NCBI GenBank assembly: GCA_031292035.1
Contig: JARLHX010000158.1
Coordinates: forward strand, 62,001-126,000
Direction of reading: 5' to 3'
Length of the DNA: 64,000 nucleotides
DNA from: Negativicutes bacterium
Lineage (GTDB): Bacteria > Bacillota_C > Negativicutes > Sporomusales_B > JARLHX01
Each line of letters opens with the position of its first letter. Within the stretch, counting starts at the first letter, position 1. This document shows, piece by piece, positions 33,082-42,062 of the stretch. Made by a program: the position numbers and the translations under genes. The notes beneath the pieces are model-generated. The model was not told the origin of the DNA and searched no databases. It was given only the letters and a program-made list of their open reading frames with translations.

Positions 33082-34329
33082 CTAGCTGGCTACCGAATCG
33101 TTTTTTGCCGCAGCAACTTTGTAAACTAGCGGCCATTTGTCAAAGAAGGTATTAAAATAGAGAAAAACCATAAGCAGGGCAAACTGGCCGGCCAATACTC
33201 CCATCACCGGAAACCCCATCCCGAGATCATTGCCGGCGAAGGTGAAAAACTTATAGGCTTGAAGCCACAGCAATCCAAAGATGGTTCCGAGCACCAACCA
33301 GATAATCATCCTGGCGATTACCCGTTTGGCAACACTAGGCTCCCGCTCTGCGCCAGGGTAGTCATCAAACAGGTGGTGCCAACACAACATCGTCACAATG
33401 ATTGAAAGTTCGAGAGACGCCGCGGTTACAAACGGGTTGACTCCCGGATTGAGGTTCAGCGCTTTGATCACTGCCACATAGAAGGCCGGCATAAGGAACC
33501 CGCCGCAGACCAGGGCGATGACAAATCCTATAAGCCCCATCCAAGGCTGCTTGGCGGTAAACAGTTTATAGGGATAGCCTTCGCCGCCTTCGGCAGGAAT
33601 GAGAAACCAGCAGATAAAGCCTTGGCAAAAAGCCAGAACTGCAGGCCATGACCCCAACGGCTGTGTCATAATATTGTGGCCGCCCAGCTGAAACTGCATG
33701 AAACTTGGGATGAACATGGCCATCCAAACGATGATGGCGAAAACCGAACTTGTCATCATCACCGCCAAGCCGTCGAGCGGCGGTTTTAGGTTTCCGGCCC
33801 AGGGCTTCTTTTGGAATAAGGACACGAAAGGGATTTGGGCGATGATTACCGGAAGAACATAAAAGTTTGAGGTTTCCCAGCCCTCCAGGGCGAGTTTAAG
33901 CTCATCGACATTGCCAGGTGCGAACATGATGGCAAGGCTAAAAGGCTTCCACCATATCCCGATGAAGGATATCAGTATGAGATAAGCTAAAGATCCGCAG
34001 ACAAAACTTAGGAAGGTATACCAGATGCCGGACCGTGGTTGACTGTCCCAGACGCTGTACTTGCCATAGTTGCCGAAAATCAGCGTCTGCCATATCCATG
34101 CGTTGATGCTGCACCAGAAAAAGGTCCCCTCGACAACGGCCGTAATATACCTTTTCACCAGTACAGGATCAGCGGATTGAATACCCGCCGCAGCGGTAAA
34201 GGTGATCAGGGATTTGGCTGCCATAGACCATACAGGCCAGTAAATCAATGCATATACAAAACATAGGAGCACACCGGCGATCCCGGTTGCCAGTTTGCTG
34301 TCAAACCTTCTTTTTATCACATACTCCAT
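33082..34329 (-). CDS. Multi-pass membrane protein of unknown function
   Basis: 415 aa with about ten to twelve hydrophobic segments and Trp-rich loops (G-I-W-W-K-P-F near 140, a C-W-H-H-L-F-D-D-Y-P-G loop near 322). ATG 34329 has GGGAGG 6 nt upstream; the open frame continues further but without protein-like sequence. I do not recognise the family. As last gene of an operon with CoA-transferase and acyl-CoA dehydrogenase-like genes it could be the carrier for the organic acid substrate. That is inference from context; it lacks MFS or DASS signatures. Confidence 0.75.
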   Translation of the reverse strand: MEYVIKRRFDSKLATGIAGVLLCFVYALIYWPVWSMAAKSLITFTAAAGIQSADPVLVKRYITAVVEGTFFWCSINAWIWQTLIFGNYGKYSVWDSQPRSGIWYTFLSFVCGSLAYLILISFIGIWWKPFSLAIMFAPGNVDELKLALEGWETSNFYVLPVIIAQIPFVSLFQKKPWAGNLKPPLDGLAVMMTSSVFAIIVWMAMFIPSFMQFQLGGHNIMTQPLGSWPAVLAFCQGFICWFLIPAEGGEGYPYKLFTAKQPWMGLIGFVIALVCGGFLMPAFYVAVIKALNLNPGVNPFVTAASLELSIIVTMLCWHHLFDDYPGAEREPSVAKRVIARMIIWLVLGTIFGLLWLQAYKFFTFAGNDLGMGFPVMGVLAGQFALLMVFLYFNTFFDKWPLVYKVAAAKNDSVAS

Positions 34330-34349
34330 ACTCTGCCTCCCATCAAATT

Positions 34350-35501
34350 CTAACCGCTGCCGTAGCGTTTCGCGACAGCTGTACCCACAACCATTTTGAG
34401 CACTTCGGATGTACCGACACCGATATCGAGCAGTCTTGCATCCCGGGCGTAACGCTCGGGATCGTTGTATTTCATATACCCGTGTCCGCCAAAAACCTGC
34501 AACGCTTTGTGGCATACTTCATTCACGGTTTCAGCAACAAAGAGTTTGGCAATCGACGTTTCCAGCGCATAGTCCTTGCCGCTGTCGCGTTTTTTCGCAG
34601 TATCAACTACCAACAATTTCGCTGCCTCAATTTTTACATGCATATCAGCCAGCATTGCCTGCAGCGCATATAAAGCGCTCAGCGGCTTGCCAAAGGCGAT
34701 GCGGCGATTGACATAGTGGGCCGCCGTCTCCAAGGCCGCTTCGGCGATGCCGAGCCCCATTGAGGCCATGCCCAACCGGCCTCCGACCAACCCATACATC
34801 GCCACTTTAAAGCCTTCGTTGACATTACCAAGCATATTGTCTTGGGGTACTTGGCAGTCAGCGAAACTGATGCCGGTGGTCAGGGAGCTCCGGCACCCCA
34901 TTTTCTTCTCGGTATCACCGATGTGAAAACCCAGAGTTCCTTTCTCGATGATAAACATACTGATCCCTTTGGCACCGGCGTCCGGATCGGTCTTGAAAGC
35001 CACCAAATACAAATCTGCCAAACCGCCGTTTGTACAGAAATACTTTGCGCCGTTTAGCCGCCAGCCAGCATTAACTTTCTCTGCCCTCGCCTTGATGGCG
35101 GCAGCGTCGGAGCCGGCTTGGGCCTCACTTATCGTATATGCGGCGATTTTTTTGCCCTGCAATAGATCTGGCAGATATTTTTGCTTCTGCCCATCAGAAC
35201 CAAATTTCAATAAAACGTCAACAGCCATCCAGTGGACATGTAACGTCAGGGCTACACCGGCGCTGGCCTTGGCGATTTCCTTGGCGACCTCATTGGTCGT
35301 TACCGAGTCCTGGCCCCGGCCGCCGTACTCGACAGGATAATTGATCCCAAAGAAACCTGCTTTGGCCATTGAGTCCAGTAATTCAGCGGGAAACCGGCCC
35401 TGTTCATCAAGCTCCCTGGCCAGTGGCCGCAGGGACGACTGGCTGAAAATTCGGGCTTGTGCGATCATGTCGTTATCTTCTTGTAAATCTTGAACCTCCA
35501 T
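34350..35501 (-). CDS. Acyl-CoA dehydrogenase-like flavoprotein lacking canonical catalytic Glu
   Basis: 383 aa, full-length ACAD fold: N-terminal helical domain, A-Y-T-I-S-E-A-Q-A-G-S-D near residues 121-132, F-C-T-N-G-G near 154, R-R-I-A-F-G-K-P near 269, Q-V-F-G-G-H-G-Y near 336. In SCAD/MCAD the catalytic base is E in the Y-E-G-T-S-E motif; here it reads G-V-G-T-S-E-V. The alternative Glu of isovaleryl-CoA dehydrogenase (L-E-R) is also absent (G-G-R-L-G). FAD-binding parts remain. Such proteins may be enoyl-CoA reductases (CaiA-like) or desulfinases rather than dehydrogenases. ATG 35501 has GGAGG 10 nt upstream. Confidence 0.88.
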   Translation of the reverse strand: MEVQDLQEDNDMIAQARIFSQSSLRPLARELDEQGRFPAELLDSMAKAGFFGINYPVEYGGRGQDSVTTNEVAKEIAKASAGVALTLHVHWMAVDVLLKFGSDGQKQKYLPDLLQGKKIAAYTISEAQAGSDAAAIKARAEKVNAGWRLNGAKYFCTNGGLADLYLVAFKTDPDAGAKGISMFIIEKGTLGFHIGDTEKKMGCRSSLTTGISFADCQVPQDNMLGNVNEGFKVAMYGLVGGRLGMASMGLGIAEAALETAAHYVNRRIAFGKPLSALYALQAMLADMHVKIEAAKLLVVDTAKKRDSGKDYALETSIAKLFVAETVNEVCHKALQVFGGHGYMKYNDPERYARDARLLDIGVGTSEVLKMVVGTAVAKRYGSG

Positions 35502-35562
35502 TTTTGTTGCACCTCCTGTGGTTTCTGGCGGGATGCCCATAATAGCCCCGTCGGGTCAGAAC

Positions 35563-36222
35563 TTACAATTTCATCTCGCAAAAGGTATCGGCGACAACAA
35601 AGTCGGCCTCAGTGAGCTTTTTGATCTCTTCCAGCGTCACTCCCGGAGCATGCTCTTTCAAAATCAGGACGTTCTCACCCACAGCGAAAACCGCTTTATC
35701 GGTGATAATGGTTTTAACACAACTTTTCCCGGTCAGCGGCAAGGTGCACTTTTTAAGAATTTTTGATTCGCCGCCTTTGTCGGCGTGCATTAGGCAGGCA
35801 ATAACCTGTTCTGTTCCATAACATAAATCCATTGCCCCGCCGATACCAGGCCACCACTTGCCGTTTCGCTGCACGGCCCAGTTGGCAATATTGCCAAGCT
35901 GATCAACCTCTAACGCCCCTAAAATAGTTATATCCAATAAACCTCGGCGCATCGCTCCCAGCGAGGTGGCCAGATCCATGATGGCCGCTCCCTGAACCAG
36001 GGTTATCGGCTCTGCGCCGGCGTTGGTCATATCGGCGATTGCTTCGGAGGCTTTTGGCCTTGGGCCAACCCCAAAGACTCCATTTTCAGCATGAAACAGG
36101 ACTTTAACCCCTTCAGGCAGATAGTTGGACGCTTGGGTCGGCATTCCGAACCCCAAATTAACCAGTTGCCCGTCTTTTAATTCCTGGGCAGCCCGTTTAG
36201 CGATCAATACTCTCGGATCCAT
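35563..36222 (-). CDS. Family I CoA-transferase, subunit B
   Basis: 219 aa. Catalytic motif E-N-G-V-F-G-V-G-P near residues 43-51 contains the Glu that forms the CoA thioester; also V-N-L-G-F-G-M-P-T near 21 and D-L-A-T-S-L-G-A near 80 of the AtoA/ScoB type. With subunit A it moves CoA from acetyl-CoA or succinyl-CoA to a carboxylic acid. ATG 36222 with GGGAGGG upstream. Lies 22 nt after subunit A. Confidence 0.9.
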   Translation of the reverse strand: MDPRVLIAKRAAQELKDGQLVNLGFGMPTQASNYLPEGVKVLFHAENGVFGVGPRPKASEAIADMTNAGAEPITLVQGAAIMDLATSLGAMRRGLLDITILGALEVDQLGNIANWAVQRNGKWWPGIGGAMDLCYGTEQVIACLMHADKGGESKILKKCTLPLTGKSCVKTIITDKAVFAVGENVLILKEHAPGVTLEEIKKLTEADFVVADTFCEMKL

Positions 36223-36243
36223 GTCATTCCCTCCCACACTCAA

Positions 36244-37005
36244 TTATCTTTCCGCAATCAGCTTGCCGATTTTGAGCCAGTGCTGCCGGTATATCTCGTC
36301 ATGTTCCGCCAAACTCAAACCCTTGACAACTGCTTGAACAAATGGCCCTGGTGTCCCTACCCGTTCGGGGGCTATCGTCCCTACAGGGACGATTTCTTCG
36401 ACTTCGGCGATGGTATAATCGCAGGCCATCGCGACCATAGGGTTGCAGTTCACGCTTGTATGGCGGTATTCCAGATTTCCCATTTCATCGGCCCGCCAGG
36501 CTTTGACCAGACCAAAGGGGGCCGTCAGCGGCGGCTCGACAAAACACTTCATCCCATTGACTTCGATCACGGTTTTCGGTTCTTTGAGTTCAGCGAATAG
36601 GCCTGGTTCATCCAGTATGCCGACGCCAACCGGAATCAAGGCGCCACCCAGTCCCATGGCTCCCGCCCGTACCTTTTCGATCCAGGTACCCATGGGATAA
36701 AATTGCTCGACTTTGAGATTTCCCTTGAGATATTCGTCAGTCGACTCTTGCGTTGTCCCGACATGGGAAGAGATAATTTCTTTTACCAGGCCATTTTTAT
36801 ACAGCATTGCCCGGCCAAAGCCGCTCAACCCCGGCTCGTTGGTGATTAGGGTTATGTCGGAAATCATGTGTTTGATCAGCCACTCGATACAACAGGTTGG
36901 TTCTGCGGCACCAACAAACCCTCCCATCATAATGGTCGCCCCACTTTGGGGAATCCTGCCCAGGGCCTCATCAATCGTCTTGATCTTGTTGCCTAATTTG
37001 GACAC
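36244..37005 (-). CDS. Family I CoA-transferase, subunit A
   Basis: 253 aa, AtoD/ScoA-like: G-A-T-I-M-M-G-G-F-V-G near residues 22-32, I-T-N-E-P-G near 55, S-H-V-G-T-T near 80, and a long C-terminal domain with K-A-W-R-A-D-E-M-G-N near 168. GTG start with GAGGAGGG about 8 nt upstream. First gene of the operon driven by the sigma-54 promoter at 37077-37093. Substrate is not evident; the partner flavoprotein suggests a short or modified acyl-CoA. Confidence 0.9.
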   Translation of the reverse strand: MSKLGNKIKTIDEALGRIPQSGATIMMGGFVGAAEPTCCIEWLIKHMISDITLITNEPGLSGFGRAMLYKNGLVKEIISSHVGTTQESTDEYLKGNLKVEQFYPMGTWIEKVRAGAMGLGGALIPVGVGILDEPGLFAELKEPKTVIEVNGMKCFVEPPLTAPFGLVKAWRADEMGNLEYRHTSVNCNPMVAMACDYTIAEVEEIVPVGTIAPERVGTPGPFVQAVVKGLSLAEHDEIYRQHWLKIGKLIAER

Positions 37006-37076
37006 TTACTTTCCCTCCTCATGGTAAACTATTTGCTGCTCAACACTGATGGCCATCAGTACTGCCTTCTAAATAT

Positions 37077-37093
37077 TGCAAATCCCGTGCCAA
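37077..37093 (-). promoter_or_regulatory. Sigma-54 (-24/-12) promoter of the CoA-transferase operon
   Basis: On the minus strand TTGGCACGGGATTTGCA, an exact match to TGGCAC-N5-TTGCA with the invariant GG and GC ten bases apart. It is 72 nt upstream of the CoA-transferase A start and just downstream of the sigma-54 activator gene. Confidence 0.9.
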
Positions 37094-37132
37094 CCTGGAA
37101 ATCCGTCGAAACTCGAATAAATTCAACAAAAA

Positions 37133-37185
37133 AGTCTCTAGGCATGGCGCCTAAAGACTCTGCTGCGATGTCTCTGCGAGAGACA
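37133..37185. promoter_or_regulatory. Two inverted repeats, candidate enhancer sites for the sigma-54 activator
   Basis: IR1 AGTCTCTAGGC-N5-GCCTAAAGACT (37133-37159) and IR2 TGTCTC-TGCGA-GAGACA (37169-37185) lie 40-110 nt upstream of the -24 element, the normal place for an upstream activator sequence. Their centres are about 31 bp (three helical turns) apart and both share GTCTCT half sites. A third, weaker repeat TGTAG/CTACA (37188-37204) abuts the activator stop codon. Confidence 0.65.
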
Positions 37186-37209
37186 GTTGTAGTGATTTGC
37201 TACACCTTA

Positions 37210-38577
37210 TCAGATATTCATCCGTTCCAGCTTCTTATAAAGGACCGAACGTTGCATATTCAGCGTTCTTGCCGCCCTCGCCTTGTTGCCGTTTGTCTTC
37301 GCCAGGGCGTTGATAATCAACTCTTTTTCCGTTTCCTCCACCAGATTTCGAAAGGGCTTATTGGTATCCACAGCGGCTTTGGTTGCTTCCGCCTCCCAAG
37401 GTCGGACAGGGATCTTGCCTACATCGATAATCGGTTCCTCACTCCAATTGATCGCTTGTTCCAATAGGTTTTCCAGTTCTCTCACGTTACCTGGCCAAGA
37501 ATAGGCTTTGAGGATCTCAAGGGACTCTGTTGTTATCCCTTTTGCATCAGACCCAATCCGTTGGTTTATCCGCTGAATCAAGGCATGAATCAATATAGGC
37601 AAGTCCTCAGCCCTTTGTCTTAGCGGAGGAATATTGATCTCAAGTACATTCAAACGATAATACAGGTCTTCCCGAAACTTCTTTTCTTTCACCAGGGTTT
37701 TGAGATCGGTATGGGTGGAGGCCATCACTCGCACATCCAGCTGGGTCGGGGTCGTCGCCCCAATTCGCCATACCGCCCGCTCTTGCAGTACCCGCAAGAT
37801 TTTGACCTGCATATATATCGGCATGTCACCAATCTCGTCAAGCAAGATGGTACCCCCATTGGCCAGCTCAAATTTGCCTGGTTTGCCGCCCTTTTTCGCT
37901 CCGGTGAAAGCCCCATCTACATAGCCAAACAGCTCTGACTCTAACAGATTTTCCGGTATCGCGCCGCAGTTGACGCTGATAAAGGATGCTTCTCTTCTGA
38001 CAGACCGGGTGTGGATGGCCTGGGCAATAATTTCTTTTCCTGTACCGCTTTCGCCGGTGATAAGTAGCGTAGAGCTGGTGCGGGAAGCCCGGCGAGCCAG
38101 CTTCTTGACATATAACATCGGCGGCGTTTCCCCGACAATATCACGACAGGTACACAGGGTCTGCAAATAGAAACAATCGGACTTCGGGGCTGGTTGCGAT
38201 AGCTTGTGGACAATTTCCGTGGCAACAGTTTGGTCAGGAAAAACCGTCTTGACCATTGCTCCCACAATCTGACCTTCCATTTTCAGGGGAAACCGCGCTA
38301 CCAGGAATTCTTTGGCGTTAATTTTTAATGTTTCTCCCCAAATCGAATATCCTTGACCGACAGTTTCAAACAATCTGCAGGAGGGAATAATATCCCATAT
38401 CTTTTTGCCTACCACATCCTGCTCACTGCGATTTAAAATGTCCAAGAAAAATGAATTCACAAAAAAAACGATACCTGCTGCATCAATAGCCATAATACCT
38501 TCAAAAGGGTTGTCAATCACGGTCCTTAGCCTGGGATCATTGAGAACCCCTCCGGGCAGTAAAACCTTCACACTCAT
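37210..38577 (-). CDS. Sigma-54 dependent transcriptional activator with PAS domain
   Basis: 455 aa. PAS sensor near residues 15-120 (G-I-M-A-I-D-A-A-G-I-V), AAA+ domain near 145-375 with Walker A G-E-S-G-T-G-K-E, the sigma-54 contact loop G-A-F-T-G-A, Walker B T-I-L-L-D-E-I-G-D, and a C-terminal Fis-type HTH (N-K-A-R-A-A-R-T-L-N near 435-445). ATG 38577 with GGGGAGGG upstream. A small ligand such as the operon's substrate or its CoA ester probably binds the PAS domain. It should switch on the adjacent CoA-transferase operon through the sites between the genes. Confidence 0.93.
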   Translation of the reverse strand: MSVKVLLPGGVLNDPRLRTVIDNPFEGIMAIDAAGIVFFVNSFFLDILNRSEQDVVGKKIWDIIPSCRLFETVGQGYSIWGETLKINAKEFLVARFPLKMEGQIVGAMVKTVFPDQTVATEIVHKLSQPAPKSDCFYLQTLCTCRDIVGETPPMLYVKKLARRASRTSSTLLITGESGTGKEIIAQAIHTRSVRREASFISVNCGAIPENLLESELFGYVDGAFTGAKKGGKPGKFELANGGTILLDEIGDMPIYMQVKILRVLQERAVWRIGATTPTQLDVRVMASTHTDLKTLVKEKKFREDLYYRLNVLEINIPPLRQRAEDLPILIHALIQRINQRIGSDAKGITTESLEILKAYSWPGNVRELENLLEQAINWSEEPIIDVGKIPVRPWEAEATKAAVDTNKPFRNLVEETEKELIINALAKTNGNKARAARTLNMQRSVLYKKLERMNI

Positions 38578-39078
38578 GAATAAACCCTCCCCATAAATAG
38601 CCTTGAACAAGTATTACAACTGCAATAATCATACCAAATAGCGTATTGCAATAACGGCTGGGCTTGTCACTTCCCCACTTTTAAAAGTGTCCCCTTTGGT
38701 TACACCAAATGTACAAAAAAGAGACGTTTTGAGAAGCCGCATGTCTCTCGCTACTACAATGATTATAGCATAATCCCGTCAGATTAAGCGGCATATCACA
38801 CCAACGGATTTTCAGTCGCATCATACCTATCCTGCCTTGCTGTATCAGGCGACAACCACTTCCATTCGGTTGGTCTATCTACCGAAATACTGATTTCAAT
38901 TGTTGATAATGTCTAGTGCTGAGCAGCTCTTTTACCGCGTCGTGATAAGGACGAAGCAGGTTACCTTAGTACAGGCAACCTGCTTCGTCTTTTCGATTTA
39001 GTTCATTTGGTTAGACGTTACAACAAAGAAGCAGCTAGCTATTTCCCAAGTGACTGGAGAGAGCACGATTGATCCTCA
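38578..39078. other. Intergenic region upstream of the sigma-54 activator
   Basis: About 500 nt without a credible gene. Near the activator start are two TATTGCA elements (plus TGCAATA at 38623 and near 38648) that could be an operator. A separate hairpin lies near the HD-gene end (next entry). No RNA gene recognised. Confidence 0.4.
38950..38993. terminator. Strong 13-bp hairpin downstream of the HD-domain gene
   Basis: GACGAAGCAGGTT / AACCTGCTTCGTC with a 14-nt loop (38950-38962 and 38977-38989). The plus-strand side is followed by TTTT, but the genes ending here are on the minus strand, where CCTTATC follows. It probably closes the long glp-to-HD transcript despite the weak U-run. Confidence 0.6.
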
Positions 39079-39933
39079 TCAGAGGCCAATCATCGTACCG
39101 AAATATTCCTCCGCTTGTTCATAGCCGTGTTTTTCAATATAACTTCCTACTTTTTCAAAGGTAAAGCAAGAGCCAAGATATACTTTCATGTGGCCGGGAC
39201 TTATTTTATATTCAGGTGCCATCTGCTCTGCCAACAATCCTGTTTTGCGTTGGGCCTGCCCGCTCCAATGCCAGTCGGAATCGGCCAGAAAGGCGATGAC
39301 ATGCTCGGGCCGGATGTCATCGACGGTGCATTGAAAGCCTGCACCGCCAATCTGTAAATAGTGATTGACGACAGCAACGCCCCGCACCCCCGAATCGAGG
39401 GTCACATCATCGATGCCATGAATTGCGGCAACTGACAGAATCAGTTCCTTGTCACAGCCCCGGGCAGTCATTTCCCGGATTATCCAGGAATGATGATCTT
39501 CCTGCCTGGCGATAAACGGGTCCTCTGCCTTTTCCAGGGTAAAGAACTCGTCAAACCGGTAGATGAATCGTTTCATGGCGTCATGGATAATAATGGTCGC
39601 ATACAGCAGGCTGCGATCGATCTCAACCCCCCGCGTTTCGTATAGATTGGCCCAGGTCTCGGCACCTTCCAGGTTCTGCAGGGTATGCACCGCCAGTCCG
39701 CCGAAATGGGTGTGATGGGCACCAGAGCCAGGAGCAACCTCGAAATCCCATTTGCTGAGAAGACCATAGCGGTAGCTGGTGACCGGCTCAGCCATCGTCA
39801 ATAATAGCGCCGCTTCTTGCGCCCATTTCGCCTTTGCCACCGCTCCCAGATAGGTTTTTTCAATCAGCTCATAAGCCCTCACGCCCCGGTATTGCGACAA
39901 TTCATTGGGATCCTGAGAAATTAACAACCCCAT
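39079..39933 (-). CDS. HD-domain hydrolase-like protein
   Basis: 284 aa. HD-superfamily metal ligands are seen: H-H-T-H-F-G-G-L-A-V-H near residues 72-82, I-I-I-H-D-A-M-K near 110-117 (the H-D pair), and later E-D-H-H-S-W near 140 and a second D-S-D-W-H near 218. Such proteins are phosphohydrolases acting on nucleotides or signalling phosphoesters; this one is not assignable. ATG 39933 is chosen (GAGGT 7 nt upstream); an ATG at 39957 directly after the MFS stop is the alternative. Last gene of the glp-phoU-mgtC-MFS series. Confidence 0.8.
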   Translation of the reverse strand: MGLLISQDPNELSQYRGVRAYELIEKTYLGAVAKAKWAQEAALLLTMAEPVTSYRYGLLSKWDFEVAPGSGAHHTHFGGLAVHTLQNLEGAETWANLYETRGVEIDRSLLYATIIIHDAMKRFIYRFDEFFTLEKAEDPFIARQEDHHSWIIREMTARGCDKELILSVAAIHGIDDVTLDSGVRGVAVVNHYLQIGGAGFQCTVDDIRPEHVIAFLADSDWHWSGQAQRKTGLLAEQMAPEYKISPGHMKVYLGSCFTFEKVGSYIEKHGYEQAEEYFGTMIGL

Positions 39934-39957
39934 CACAGCCACCTCGCAATCTGTCAT

Positions 39958-41211
39958 TTAGCCTGCTATTTCCTTGGCGCCTGAGGCTCCCAGCAGCGAC
40001 ATGCCGCCGATCATTTCTTTACCGCCCCAAACAACCAGTCCGCCGATAATATAGGAGGCAATATAGATGTTCATAGCCACATCCAAGCCCATAGCGTTGG
40101 CGATGAATCCCGCCACAATCGGCGTGGTAAAGGCTCCGACCTCCGCCCCCATGATTCCGAAGCCGCTGGCTGCGGCAGTCAGGTTGGGAGGCACACAGTC
40201 AGTCATCCAGGCCAGAATGGTGGGATACAGGCCGGTAATAAAGAAGCCGGAAATGGCCGCCCAAAACAAGGTTTCATTTACAGTCGTCGAGGACAGTACG
40301 CCATACCAGGTTATACCGGCAGCGACAAAAAACAATGATATTCCGGCACGCCGGCCCAAACGGTCGGAAACCATGCCAGACGCGATAGAACCGAAAGTAC
40401 CGGCAATCAGCATCACCGCCAGCAGCGATCCAGATGCAGTGAAGGAAAATCCTTTGATCTCCTTAAAGTACAGCGGTGTAAAGGTATTGATCGACCAGTA
40501 ACCAAAATTGGCAATAAACTGCAAAGCGAAAATAATCCAGGCGTTTCTGACTTTCAGCACATCTTTAAAAACGCCCTTCTGCTTGCCGCCTGCTTCCATC
40601 GCTTCCTGATAGGCCGGGGTGTCTTCGCGCTTGACATGAGGTATATACTTCCAGAAAAACCAGGCGGCCAGCAAGGTGGGGATGAGCATAAACATCCAGG
40701 GCGAGCGCCAGCCGAAATTTGCCCCCATATAGGTCGCAAAAAAAATCCCGGTCATGCTGCCCAGTGTCCAGCCGGTGGAATAGAGGGCCATCGCCTTGCC
40801 GCGATTGGCTTTAGAAAAAACAGATGACACATACCCGACAGCGGTGGAATAGAAAGACCCCTCGAATAAGCCGGTGGTAAACCGCGCGGCAGCCAGCAGC
40901 GGCGCCGAATGGACAAACCCTGTGAACAGGGTGGTAAAGCCAAACCCGATCATACTGGGAACAATGACTTTTTTGTGACCAAACTTGTCAGCCCAATAAC
41001 CGCCAGGAATCGGAGTAATCGAATAACCAATGAAAAATGCGGTAGTAAGAAATCCCACTCCCAGATAGCCCAGGTTCATCTCTTCTCTGATCAACGGAAT
41101 CAGAGGCGCCAACAGCGATCTGTCGGCAAAATTGAGAAACCAGCCCAGCCAGCACCCAAATAGGATCATCTTCGCCTGTTTTCCGATCGGTCCGGGCTCA
41201 TTGATCAACAT
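39958..41211 (-). CDS. MFS transporter, anion:cation symporter/GlpT-like type
   Basis: 417 aa, twelve predicted spans. N-terminal N-F-A-D-R-S-L-L-A-P-L-I-P-L near residues 27-40, loop 2-3 motif G-G-Y-W-A-D-K-F-G-H-K near 73-83 and loop 8-9 G-M-V-S-D-R-L-G-R-R near 285 place it in the MFS. The family moves organic anions or organophosphates. Because of the operon it may carry glycerol-3-phosphate or a related anion. ATG with GGGAGGG upstream; the HD gene follows at once. Confidence 0.87.
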   Translation of the reverse strand: MLINEPGPIGKQAKMILFGCWLGWFLNFADRSLLAPLIPLIREEMNLGYLGVGFLTTAFFIGYSITPIPGGYWADKFGHKKVIVPSMIGFGFTTLFTGFVHSAPLLAAARFTTGLFEGSFYSTAVGYVSSVFSKANRGKAMALYSTGWTLGSMTGIFFATYMGANFGWRSPWMFMLIPTLLAAWFFWKYIPHVKREDTPAYQEAMEAGGKQKGVFKDVLKVRNAWIIFALQFIANFGYWSINTFTPLYFKEIKGFSFTASGSLLAVMLIAGTFGSIASGMVSDRLGRRAGISLFFVAAGITWYGVLSSTTVNETLFWAAISGFFITGLYPTILAWMTDCVPPNLTAAASGFGIMGAEVGAFTTPIVAGFIANAMGLDVAMNIYIASYIIGGLVVWGGKEMIGGMSLLGASGAKEIAG

Positions 41212-41294
41212 TGCTTATCCCTCCCATCAAGTTTATCGAACTGCCCCTTCGCCAGCCTCCCTCCTTTACGTTATAGTCGCTGTCAATCTTGCGG

Positions 41295-41984
41295 TTACCG
41301 CAGTTCATCAACCTTTACCGCCACAATTCCGTCGACAGTCAATAGCCCGGAGACCATCTGCGAATCAGCCATATGGGCAGGGGCCTCGACACTGACGGCA
41401 ACCTCCAGGCGATGCCGCTGTTCATCCTCTGTTTCGATATGAATATTCCGGATGCTGATACCGGCTTCGCCAAAATAAGCGCCAATTTTTCCGATTTGTC
41501 CGGGTTTGTCTTGAATGGTAATCAAAAACTCGTGGGGGCAAGCTGTCGGACTGCAGGCTTTAATCCGTCGTTCCAATCGTCCTAGGGCGGTTAGAGTCAG
41601 GTATACCAACAGAGTGGTTACCCCGGCGGCAACCCAATATCCCGCGCCAGTTGCCAAACCTACGGCCGCCACCACCCACAGGCTGGCTGCGGTGGTCAGC
41701 CCGGTCACGGTAAAGCCCTGCCTGTTGGCCATAATACTGCCAGCTCCGAGAAAACCGATACCGCTGATGACCTGGGCGGCTAGCCGGGCCGGATCGGCGT
41801 TGGTCAACCCTTGAACACTGTAATATATCATCTGCGAAAGAAGCATCACCAGGCACGAGCCGAGCGACACCAGGATGTGGGTGCGCAACCCGGCGGCCTT
41901 GTTGCGCGACTGTCGCTCATAGCCTACAATACCGCCCAAAATGCAGGATGCGATAAGACGGATGATTACTTCCAGGTCACTCAT
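41295..41984 (-). CDS. MgtC/SapB-family membrane protein with ACT-like tail
   Basis: 229 aa. Residues 1-140 hold four spans with the MgtC signature (C-I-L-G-G-I-V-G-Y-E-R-Q, G-L-R-T-H-I-L-V-S-L-G near 35-45, G-I-G-F-L-G-A-G-S-I near 77-86); residues about 150-229 form an ACT-like regulatory domain (I-T-I-Q-D-K-P-G-Q-I-G-K-I). MgtC proteins restrain F-type ATPase and phosphate uptake under Mg limitation in Salmonella. Its place behind phoU suggests phosphate or Mg balance. ATG 41984 has AGGAG 8 nt upstream. Confidence 0.88.
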   Translation of the reverse strand: MSDLEVIIRLIASCILGGIVGYERQSRNKAAGLRTHILVSLGSCLVMLLSQMIYYSVQGLTNADPARLAAQVISGIGFLGAGSIMANRQGFTVTGLTTAASLWVVAAVGLATGAGYWVAAGVTTLLVYLTLTALGRLERRIKACSPTACPHEFLITIQDKPGQIGKIGAYFGEAGISIRNIHIETEDEQRHRLEVAVSVEAPAHMADSQMVSGLLTVDGIVAVKVDELR

Positions 41985-42062
41985 AACCACCAACTCCTTT
42001 GCCTGTGATTGGCTCTTTTTCCCTTGACCCGGATAAGGGTATAACAGCACTGGACCTGCCCT

